A stretch of DNA of 64,000 bases, from positions 62,001-126,000 of the forward strand of contig NVWV01000006.1 of the NCBI GenBank assembly GCA_002746305.1, in the 5' to 3' direction. Of this stretch, positions 19,301-26,393 are shown one piece after another. Numbering within the stretch: the first letter of the stretch is position 1; every line of letters begins with the position of its first letter. Source of the stretch: Bacteroidota bacterium (GTDB lineage Bacteria > Bacteroidota > Bacteroidia > NS11-12g > UBA9320). Position numbers and translations under genes: made by a program. The notes under the pieces were generated by a model that was not told the origin of the DNA, did no database searches, and was given only the letters and a program-made list of their open reading frames with translations.

Positions 19301-20322
19301 AATCTTTTAACATCAATTTCTCCCTCCAAAGGTATTCCTTCAAGAATATTATCACTTAGTTCCTTTGCTAGTAACGGTGCTAGACTTACTGCTTTACTTC
19401 CCATCCCATTAAATATATGCATATTCCTATGTTTTGGATGAGACCCTACTATTGGCTTTCGATCTTCAGAAGCAGGTCGTGTTCCACAATAGTGAGCAAC
19501 AATTTTATACGGCAACAAAAGTGTCTTTTCTAGTTTTTTTACTAAATCTTCTCGCATCATTTCAGTTGGATTTGTACTTGTATTATTTTGATCATAAGTG
19601 GCACCTACTCTCCAAACTTCACCTTCTACATGTTGAATAAAGACACCTCCTAGATATATATCCCCCTTTGGTTCCAAGGCTGTCTCTATTTCTAATATTT
19701 CACCCTTTGTCGGAATTAAATGTACAAAGTTATTGAACCATGGGTTATCTGCCAGTTTGTATCCCTCGCAAAAAATAATGTGATCGTAGTTCAAATGCCC
19801 ATAATTCCCCTCATCAATATTCAGTTTATTGTAATCGAATAATTCATCACTTGTCGGTAGCTTTTCCATACAGGCATTTAGGAATACTTTTGCATTTAGC
19901 TGTCCCCCTTGTACCACTTCTAATAATCCATAAGATGTATTTAGCCCTTCTATTTCCTCATTTGCAAACGAGCAAAAGCCTACGTACTTTTCTTGGTGGG
20001 CTTTACTTAGCCATATATTTTGCTCTCCTGGAGTTGATATCACTCGTTTCATTGCAGAAGGTCTAAAAAACGAAGAGTCTAATCGATTTTCCAAAGATTG
20101 ATAATGATTGTAGAGACCTCCAAAAAACTCTTTTGACCTCCATCCTATTGTAAAAAATTTCCCCACCAATGGATTCGCTAATCCTGCAGCTACTATGCTA
20201 CACTGGTTGGCTTTCCTATCATCTACTACCAGCGTAGACTTACCTCTTTTTTCCAATTCTAATTGGATTAAACGGCCACAGATACCTCCCCCTACAATTA
20301 GAAAATCAACCCTTTCTGACAT
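19294..20322 (-). CDS. FAD-dependent oxidoreductase (DAO family)
   Basis: D-amino-acid-oxidase-type flavoprotein of about 342 residues. An N-terminal dinucleotide-binding motif FLIVGGGICGRL and a C-terminal GMGSKAVSLAPLLAKEL segment typical of MnmC/DadA/ThiO-like proteins are present. The substrate is unknown. A TTG three codons upstream lies inside the -7 box TATCTTTG, so the ATG at 20322, six bases after the box, is chosen; the mRNA would be leaderless or nearly so. It probably shares a transcript with the LtaS-like gene. Confidence 0.8.
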   Translation of the reverse strand: MSERVDFLIVGGGICGRLIQLELEKRGKSTLVVDDRKANQCSIVAAGLANPLVGKFFTIGWRSKEFFGGLYNHYQSLENRLDSSFFRPSAMKRVISTPGEQNIWLSKAHQEKYVGFCSFANEEIEGLNTSYGLLEVVQGGQLNAKVFLNACMEKLPTSDELFDYNKLNIDEGNYGHLNYDHIIFCEGYKLADNPWFNNFVHLIPTKGEILEIETALEPKGDIYLGGVFIQHVEGEVWRVGATYDQNNTSTNPTEMMREDLVKKLEKTLLLPYKIVAHYCGTRPASEDRKPIVGSHPKHRNMHIFNGMGSKAVSLAPLLAKELSDNILEGIPLEGEIDVKRFC

Positions 20323-20328
20323 ACGGGG

Positions 20329-20336
20329 CAAAGATA
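20329..20336 (-). promoter_or_regulatory. -7 box of the FAD oxidase gene
   Basis: Minus-strand TATCTTTG, a perfect TAnnTTTG, is followed by six bases and the ATG. It shows the same arrangement as ubiE. Confidence 0.6.
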
Positions 20337-20365
20337 GTCTGCCAATTATTTATGTTATTTGCATA

Positions 20366-20767
20366 ATGAAAAAATTGCTCACTATTGGTATTCTAGCCTT
20401 TACATTACTCTCATGTAAAGATGAGCTTAATATACCTGAGACAAATTCTTATGTAGATGGGAATGCTCCTATAATTACTATAGTTAGCCCGCCTAAAGAC
20501 ACTGTTTTTGTTGGTAAGACCTCCATTCCTATCCGTATTGAAGTGAAAGACGATTACGAAATAATGGAATTTGAATTTGATATACAGGATCAAGCTGGAG
20601 TTTTGCAAGGATTAAACTTTAAGAAAACCCTAAGTGACACTACTTTTATCTATGAGGCAGAGTATACCATCCCTACTACTGACAGCACGCGTTACGAGGT
20701 ATATATTAATGTAACTGACCTGGTTGGGAACAATGACAATACCGTTTACTTTATCACTACAAAGTAA
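20366..20767 (+). CDS. Small lipoprotein with Ig-like fold
   Basis: A 133-residue lipoprotein; the signal MKKLLTIGILAFTLLSC ends in a lipobox with Cys at 17. The rest is a single beta-rich domain (PIITIVSPPKDTVFVGKTSI and later VYINVTDLVGN) like bacterial Ig/cadherin-type modules. The frame is open upstream, but the ATG at 20366 directly precedes the signal sequence. It is followed after only 4 bases by the porin gene, suggesting the two act together at the outer membrane. No specific function is recognised. Confidence 0.75.
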   Translation: MKKLLTIGILAFTLLSCKDELNIPETNSYVDGNAPIITIVSPPKDTVFVGKTSIPIRIEVKDDYEIMEFEFDIQDQAGVLQGLNFKKTLSDTTFIYEAEYTIPTTDSTRYEVYINVTDLVGNNDNTVYFITTK

Positions 20768-20771
20768 CTGA

Positions 20772-22643
20772 ATGAAAAAAAAAATTGGCCTACTTCTGGT
20801 TACAGTTTTATCTGGGTATACATCAATATCTCAAATCCTTGATACTTCAGACACACATACATACAAAGTTCTAGAAGTAAGTACAATTAGTGAATACGAT
20901 ATTCTTTTTTTACTAAATGACTCCAGTAAGATAGATACATCTCTAAATCTATTTTACAACTATTATCCAGCATATAAAAAAAGCTTTCCTTTTATAGATC
21001 AGGGACTAGAAGCTACAGCTATGCTGACATTGGCAGCTACCAATGAAAAAAATGTTAATCTTGATTTAGGCATTGAGAGTCTTAAACCATATTTCTTCGA
21101 TAAGTCTATTAATATATATAAGACACCTCGCCCATTCACCCGCATAAATTATTCTCAGGGAGCACAAGAGATGATTAACATTGGAGTAACCCATGCACAG
21201 CAAATTTCAAACAGACTATACTTTGGTGTAGACTACAGAAGAATTAAGAATCAAAATTTTTATTACTCTAATATTCAGAACTTTGAAAGAGTTAGAATGG
21301 CTAGTCTATTTAATAATAAGTTCTATACTAGCTATTTTTCCAAAGACAGAAGATACGAACTGATTGCTTCCTATGTATGGAATAAATCTCAAAATGTCGA
21401 GAGTGGAGGACTCGTATCGGACTCTCTTTTTAATTCCTTAGGCGGAAGAGATAAAATCAATAATAATAGTGCCAGATATAAAGAAGCCTATGGTACACAA
21501 GCTCAAAATTATTTTAAGATTAGTCAGTTCTATCGATTAGGAGGTATGTCCACAGACACTAGCTTAGACCAATCCCTCAGTCAGTTCAAAAGCCAATTTT
21601 TCCTAACTACAGAATTTGACAATAACAGAATAGAATTTGAAGACAACCAACCTGATAGTGCAAATTATGGTTATTGGCCAAATGCCTTTAAAGACTCTAT
21701 CTATCACCGATCACTGAGTAACCAAGCAGGAATTCTCTTTACATTAAAACCAATCACTTTAGCCGCCAGTATTAGCCATTCTTACAACAGAATATATATG
21801 AACGGGGTACAGGATAGATTTAATAATGTCTATCTAAATGGAGATGGCAAGTTAAACCTCAAAGGATTTAAAATTAATGTGAACGCCCGTTTCGGTTTCT
21901 TAGGTTATAACCTAGGAGATTATTCTGTTGGGGGCAATGCTTCTGCCAAACTAAAATCCTTTGACCTCTATGCTGGTTTACTATCTCAATTGGTAGAGCC
22001 CAATTATACGGAAAAAACATTTTATAGTGAGGTGATAAATTGGAGCAACACTTTCAGTAAAGTAAGTATCAATCAACTATTTGGAGGGTTAGAAACCACG
22101 CTTAAAAATCATTTTTTTAGTGGCGATATTCTAGCAGAAACGAGCAATGGCTTAATCTACTTCACTGGTAAGTCTGACATAAAGCAGAACAATGACTTTG
22201 TTACATTACTACGAACTAACCTCCAGTATAGTTTTGAGTCCAAACATATTGGTACTGATTTAAAACTGACCTTACAGAACTCTTCCAATCAACAAGTCCT
22301 TCCACGACCAAACTCTGCTGTTTCTGGAAACATCTACGCACAATTTAATCTATTCAAAAAGAAACTGGTTGTACAAACAGGTGTTAGAGGATATTGGTTT
22401 AGCTCATTTAATGCTCCTGTCTACAATCCATATACTCGTCAATGGCATAACAGTGGGAATAATTTCACTCAGACTCCTCCTATAAACCTATATACTAATG
22501 CAAAAGTGAGAAGCTTTTATTTTGGAATAGAGTTTTTCCACTCACAGCAAGGTTTCCAAGGTAATACTTACTATAGTTCTCCTGGATATCCTCAGATGCC
22601 AAGAAGCATGCGTTTAAACATTCAGTGGGATTTAAATAACTAG
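20772..22643 (+). CDS. Putative outer-membrane porin
   Basis: A 623-residue protein with a signal peptide (1-20) and a long run of alternating beta-strand sequence rich in Tyr/Asn/Phe, ending RSMRLNIQWDLNN. It resembles the large Bacteroidota 'putative porin' family, including the early segment LNLFYNYYPAYKK and the GLEATAMLTLAATNEKN region. It presumably forms a beta barrel; the substrate is unknown. It is co-directional with the lipoprotein 4 bases upstream, and its stop shares a CTAG palindrome with the convergent OmpA-type gene. Confidence 0.75.
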   Translation: MKKKIGLLLVTVLSGYTSISQILDTSDTHTYKVLEVSTISEYDILFLLNDSSKIDTSLNLFYNYYPAYKKSFPFIDQGLEATAMLTLAATNEKNVNLDLGIESLKPYFFDKSINIYKTPRPFTRINYSQGAQEMINIGVTHAQQISNRLYFGVDYRRIKNQNFYYSNIQNFERVRMASLFNNKFYTSYFSKDRRYELIASYVWNKSQNVESGGLVSDSLFNSLGGRDKINNNSARYKEAYGTQAQNYFKISQFYRLGGMSTDTSLDQSLSQFKSQFFLTTEFDNNRIEFEDNQPDSANYGYWPNAFKDSIYHRSLSNQAGILFTLKPITLAASISHSYNRIYMNGVQDRFNNVYLNGDGKLNLKGFKINVNARFGFLGYNLGDYSVGGNASAKLKSFDLYAGLLSQLVEPNYTEKTFYSEVINWSNTFSKVSINQLFGGLETTLKNHFFSGDILAETSNGLIYFTGKSDIKQNNDFVTLLRTNLQYSFESKHIGTDLKLTLQNSSNQQVLPRPNSAVSGNIYAQFNLFKKKLVVQTGVRGYWFSSFNAPVYNPYTRQWHNSGNNFTQTPPINLYTNAKVRSFYFGIEFFHSQQGFQGNTYYSSPGYPQMPRSMRLNIQWDLNN

Positions 22644-23722
22644 ATCTCCTTTAGAGTATAAATCTCAACTCTCTTGTTTTGATCTTCTTCCGCTCTACTC
22701 ATGGGCAATTTGAACTTCATTCTACTATTGCTCATCCCCTTATAAGTCAACCTTTTTTGGTCAATTCCACTTACTAGCAAATAATCATTTATAGCCTTTG
22801 CTCTTTTATAACTTAGCTCCTTATTATACCTATCCTGAACACGATTCATAGGTCTGTTAATGGGGTAATTCATATGTCCTTGTATTTCTATAAAAGCACT
22901 CTTATTCCTGTGTAAAACGGCGAGTAACTTATGCAATTCTGGAGCACTTTCAGGTTTAATTTCATCACTATCAGTAAAAAAATAGATATTATTAAAGGTG
23001 AACTTACCTGTAATTTTAACTTTAGTTAGCTCAATTGTATAAACAAGTGTATCTACTGGTTTATCAACATCCTCTATTGGTACAATTAAATATTGAGTGA
23101 GATAATTTTGTGCTGATGCAGATATTTCCAGTTCTTCTCCAAGCATATTAAAAGCCGCTGATATTCCGCTTGAACCCGTCGAACTAAATCTCATCTCCAT
23201 TCCCTTATAGTCAAAACCAATTCCAGCTCGTACAGGTCTTTTAGTCTTTTTGTCAATCGTTTTTACAACGATAAACTTAGGTGGATTCAGAGTCGATTTT
23301 ATATCCGTTTCGTAGATAAAAAACACCTTTGCTCTTCTATTCGCTTTTTGTTCTTCCGATATCAATTGAGACTCCCCAAAACTTTCTGTTTTTATAAATC
23401 TCGTTGGTACACCTATTTGCTCCAAAACTGCTACTGTAGCCTCAGCTCTATTGGCTGCTAAAACAGAATTATACTCGTCTGTAGCAAAACTATCTGTATG
23501 TCCTTCTACATATATTTCTTTGATATTAGTACCTCCTATTTGGTATATTTTTTGGGTTAATAACTCTTTCTGCTTTGCACTTATTTGATAACTATCAGAA
23601 TCAAAGTAGATGAAAAAGTCCGAAGAAGTGAGAGAGTATAGTTGGGCAGAAGAGAAAAATGGACAAAACATAGCTACAAGAAGAATAATCAGGGTGTATG
23701 CTTTTCTTTCAAAAATGCTCAT
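22640..23722 (-). CDS. Secreted protein with two OmpA-like domains
   Basis: About 360 residues. The signal ends CPFFSSAQ. An OmpA-C-like domain follows at once (FIYFDSDSYQIS, then VEGHTDSFATDEYNSVLAANRAEA), then a beta-sandwich segment, then a second OmpA-like domain (NIYFFTDSDEIKPESAPEL to NKRVEIYTLKEI). Such domains bind peptidoglycan. In the second domain the usual GHTD reads GHMN, so meso-DAP binding there may be weakened. The ATG at 23722 is chosen: it follows a -7-like box by 7 bases and starts a normal signal peptide; a longer reading frame runs through a terminator hairpin. Confidence 0.8.
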   Translation of the reverse strand: MSIFERKAYTLIILLVAMFCPFFSSAQLYSLTSSDFFIYFDSDSYQISAKQKELLTQKIYQIGGTNIKEIYVEGHTDSFATDEYNSVLAANRAEATVAVLEQIGVPTRFIKTESFGESQLISEEQKANRRAKVFFIYETDIKSTLNPPKFIVVKTIDKKTKRPVRAGIGFDYKGMEMRFSSTGSSGISAAFNMLGEELEISASAQNYLTQYLIVPIEDVDKPVDTLVYTIELTKVKITGKFTFNNIYFFTDSDEIKPESAPELHKLLAVLHRNKSAFIEIQGHMNYPINRPMNRVQDRYNKELSYKRAKAINDYLLVSGIDQKRLTYKGMSNSRMKFKLPMSRAEEDQNKRVEIYTLKEI

Positions 23723-23729
23723 ATATATA

Positions 23730-23737
23730 CGAATGTA
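23730..23737 (-). promoter_or_regulatory. -7 box of the OmpA-type gene
   Basis: Minus-strand TACATTCG is one base from TAnnTTTG and ends 7 bases before the ATG. It stands between the terminator at 23750-23781 and the gene. Confidence 0.45.
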
Positions 23738-23749
23738 AAAAAATAACGC

Positions 23750-23781
23750 AAAAAAAAGTCCCAGCCATATAGACTGAGACT
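23750..23781 (-). terminator. Rho-independent terminator
   Basis: Minus-strand stem AGTCTCAGTC / GGCTGGGACT (two G-U pairs) with a short ATAT-type loop, followed by eight T. It ends a transcript arriving from the gene-free region 23782-24214, not one from the OmpA gene. Confidence 0.8.
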
Positions 23782-24214
23782 TGAATTTCAAAGATAAAAT
23801 ACTAAACTACTACTTATGATGAAAATTATTAACCATGTGTATCCTTCGATACAAACCATAATAAGCTAATACTGTGCCAATACAACTATCATTGATTATC
23901 AGCCACTTACACTATTGCGTATCTAAAATAGACCCAAATCGAGACGATCTAGTCTACGAACGAGAATAATCACATTCGAAGTCGAGCCGCAACCAGCAAT
24001 ATACTAGTTCTATTTCTCACCTAACTCATAACCATCTTTTCTACCAACAGACGTACAACGCTCTAAATGCCATTAAAGAACGCAACAAAAACTAGACATA
24101 TCAATGCCTTCACAAGACTACGCAACTATATCAAATGGAAAATTAGTGTGAACGAATGCTTAGCCAAAAACTTTGTATCTTAAAAATACATACATCTAGC
24201 TAGTTTACCATTAA
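23782..24214 (-). other. Gene-free region, candidate small-RNA locus
   Basis: About 430 bases without a plausible reading frame on either strand. It lies between the ilvE terminator and a second strong terminator of the same direction. A terminator with no coding gene upstream suggests an independent non-coding RNA ending at 23750. I could not match it to tmRNA, RNase P, SRP or 6S signatures. A TAGTCTTG on the minus strand near 24113-24120 is a weak promoter candidate. Confidence 0.4.
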
Positions 24215-24238
24215 GGAAAAATTAATCCCAAATTGGGA
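24215..24238 (-). terminator. Terminator of ilvE
   Basis: Minus-strand TCCCA-ATT-TGGGA hairpin followed by TTAATTTTT, 22 bases after the ilvE stop. The stem is short and the T run interrupted. Confidence 0.5.
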
Positions 24239-24259
24239 ACTATGACAAAACTACCCAAC

Positions 24260-25303
24260 CTAAACGACTACATTCCATTGATCATTGGACAAATCGTCTA
24301 AAAACTTAGCGTTATCTAATATTGTCTTAAGCTCTCTAATCGGACCATAGACATCTGAAGCTATTTGGTATTTTTTCGAATCAATCGTAACGGCATTAAC
24401 ATAGGTAATAGCAGCGGCAGTTCCTGTCGCAAACATACAATCAACAGCCCCTGATGCTAGGTCAGACTCAAACGCTCTTGCTGTAATTTCAACCTTATTA
24501 ACCTTAATCCCATTTTTTTCAGCCAGTTTAATAATTGTATCCCTAGTTATACCCTTTAAAATACTATCATGCATTTTTGGAGTATACAACTCACCGTTCT
24601 TAACATAAAAGAAATTGGCACTACCAAGTTCTTCAAGAGTAAAGTTATTGGTAATATCCGTCCATAAGATTTGATCAAAACCTAGTTGCTTCGCTTTTTC
24701 AGTTGGATAGAATGATGCACCATAATTTCCTGCAGCTTTTGCATACCCAACTCCCCCTTTAGCAGCTCTTCTAAAATTTTGTTCTAAATAGATACTCAAA
24801 GGAGTATTATAATAGAACCCGACAGGACAAGCAATAACCATAAAACGATAAGTTCTACTTGCTACCGCTTTAAGTGTATGATCAGTACTAATCATAAACG
24901 GCCTTATATACAAAGACCCTTGACTTCGATTTGGAATAAAATCCTCCTCTAATTTCACAAACCTCTTAATAGCCTCTAAACTACTTTCTTCATCAATTGC
25001 GGGCATCTGCATTCGTTCCGCCGAAATACATAACCTCTTAAGATTATCCTTCAGTCTGAAAATATTAATTTTCCCACTCTCACTTTTGTAGGCTTTCAAT
25101 CCTTCAAAAATTGCCTGACCATAATGCAAAACTGAAGTTGCTGGGTGCATCTCAAAAGATTTTAGAGGCTCAATTGAAAAATCGCTCCAACTCTCCCCAT
25201 CAAAATCAGAAACGAGCATGTAATCTGTAAAAACCTTACCAAATTCTAAGTTATTAAAATCAATACTACTCACTGCGGATTGTGTCACTTCTGTAATTGT
25301 CAT
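24260..25303 (-). CDS. ilvE: Branched-chain amino acid aminotransferase
   Basis: PLP fold-type IV aminotransferase interconverting Leu, Ile and Val with their 2-oxo acids. Conserved stretches include LHYGQAIFEGLKAY, SLYIRPFM, GVGYAKAAGNYGAS (holding the PLP Lys), LEELGSANFF and ATGTAAAITYV. Length is about 347 residues, normal for the class II type. The frame opens with two GTG codons just after the -7 box, but ATG at 25303 fits both the promoter and the family start. It appears to be a single-gene transcript with its own promoter and terminator. Confidence 0.94.
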   Translation of the reverse strand: MTITEVTQSAVSSIDFNNLEFGKVFTDYMLVSDFDGESWSDFSIEPLKSFEMHPATSVLHYGQAIFEGLKAYKSESGKINIFRLKDNLKRLCISAERMQMPAIDEESSLEAIKRFVKLEEDFIPNRSQGSLYIRPFMISTDHTLKAVASRTYRFMVIACPVGFYYNTPLSIYLEQNFRRAAKGGVGYAKAAGNYGASFYPTEKAKQLGFDQILWTDITNNFTLEELGSANFFYVKNGELYTPKMHDSILKGITRDTIIKLAEKNGIKVNKVEITARAFESDLASGAVDCMFATGTAAAITYVNAVTIDSKKYQIASDVYGPIRELKTILDNAKFLDDLSNDQWNVVV

Positions 25304-25311
25304 TTGCACCA

Positions 25312-25319
25312 CAAATTTA
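25312..25319 (-). promoter_or_regulatory. -7 box of ilvE
   Basis: Minus-strand TAAATTTG matches TAnnTTTG; it ends 8 bases before the ATG, predicting a leader of only a few bases. Confidence 0.5.
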
Positions 25320-25439
25320 AATAATAGCAGGAAATAAGGCTGTCATCTTATCGAGAAGTTTGTCACGATAAATATGTGTATTATTCACATATACTCTACT
25401 TTACTCAAAGACTCAAATTTTATTCGTTGATTTGCCTTT

Positions 25440-25976
25440 GTGAACGAGTTAAACTCCAACGACATCGGCATATTATTTAAAAAACTCATCCTCATGCCCG
25501 AGTTAGATACAAATGATAAAATGGCTGACAAACTAAAAACGTCTAGTCCAGAAAAAGACAGTGAGTCCAAAACTAAAACTCAGTATACAGAAATTAGTGA
25601 CCCAACCATAGCCAACGAACCTGCTACTACTTACGAAATCGAAACTCATCCCTTTATTATTGTTACTCATACCACATTAAAAGAAGACTACCTCAAGGCA
25701 GAAAGTCCATTTATTAAAATCATAACTGCCCTTAACATTCCACAAGCAGCAAAATATTTAAGCACGGAAATAAGAACTCAGACAAACAGCTACGATTGCA
25801 TTTGGTGTATTGGTCTGGATATTGAAACCGAAAAAACGCTTATAGAAATGAAACATAATAACATCTTGTTTTCTCCAGACATATTATCGCTCCAATCTAA
25901 TGAGCAAAAAAAGGCTATGTATACTCCTCTGAAGAAATTTATAAGCTCTAACTCGGACTTGATTTCTCAACTATAG
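25440..25976 (+). CDS. Hypothetical protein, 178 residues
   Basis: GTG-initiated protein. The first ~65 residues are charged and low-complexity. The second part (EIETHPFIIVTHTT to PLKKFISS) alternates predicted strands and helices, and its ILFSPDILSL plus the ending QKKAMYTPLKKFI recalls an uncharacterised Bacteroidota family that ends K-x2-LW-x-LK. No catalytic motif, signal or membrane segment is visible. Its stop lies inside the beginning of the response-regulator remnant, which is in another frame. A frameshifted fusion of the two is possible but not needed. Confidence 0.5.
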   Translation: MNELNSNDIGILFKKLILMPELDTNDKMADKLKTSSPEKDSESKTKTQYTEISDPTIANEPATTYEIETHPFIIVTHTTLKEDYLKAESPFIKIITALNIPQAAKYLSTEIRTQTNSYDCIWCIGLDIETEKTLIEMKHNNILFSPDILSLQSNEQKKAMYTPLKKFISSNSDLISQL

Positions 25977-26278
25977 ACAAAAGTCTTTCGGATATAATAA
26001 TAATTCACTCCGAAAATGACGTACTCGCAGCCTATAATTCAGACTACTTTGACACGGTACTGTTAGACATCATGTTACCTGACATACCTGGACTCTTGGT
26101 AAGTAAAGAGATCAGGAAAACAAATTCTCACATTCCAATTGTCGCTTTAACCAGCATACCTTATTCTGAAATCGACCAAGAGCTGGCAAATTCAGGCATA
26201 AACCACTACATAAGCAAGCCGCCACAAGCAATCGAATTACAAAATCTCTTAAAGGAATATTTCAAACCTGCTGCTTAA
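25952..26278 (+). pseudogene. Receiver-domain remnant of a response regulator
   Basis: An open frame from 25952 encodes the later two-thirds of a receiver domain: IIIIHSENDVLAAY, the phospho-acceptor in VLLDIMLPDIPGL, the switch Thr in IVALTS, and the conserved Lys in HYISKPP, ending LLKEYFKPAA. The first beta strand and helix with the acidic pair are missing. The frame has no ATG/GTG/TTG until 26072, which lies after the phospho-acceptor Asp, so a protein started there could not work. It is most likely a decayed fragment of a histidine-kinase hybrid or single-domain regulator. Confidence 0.6.
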
Positions 26279-26361
26279 TAACTCGCTCTTAAGCCTTTAC
26301 CATCTTTTTTCATGACATACATTTGGATTGAAATCGTCCGTGCAAATGATAGGTCTTTTAC

Positions 26362-26387
26362 TATCTTTGGCATCTATTTTTTGGAGG
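26362..26387 (+). promoter_or_regulatory. -7 box and strong Shine-Dalgarno for the 804-residue gene
   Basis: TATCTTTG at 26362-26369 matches the -7 consensus exactly. GGAGG at 26383-26387 lies six bases before the ATG at 26394. A full Shine-Dalgarno sequence is unusual here, as most genes in this window have none. Confidence 0.6.
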
Positions 26388-26393
26388 TAAAGA

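Noticed and set aside
20195..20365. Long N-terminal extension of the small lipoprotein
   Set aside because: It lies antisense to the FAD oxidase gene and would bury a perfect lipoprotein signal; the ATG at 20366 is convincing.
23723..23791. Upstream extension of the OmpA-type gene
   Set aside because: It runs through the terminator stem and the -7 box; the ATG at 23722 starts a normal signal peptide.
23960..24000. tRNA-like T-loop (CTTCGAATG) on the minus strand
   Set aside because: The flanking bases do not pair and no acceptor or anticodon arm could be built around it.
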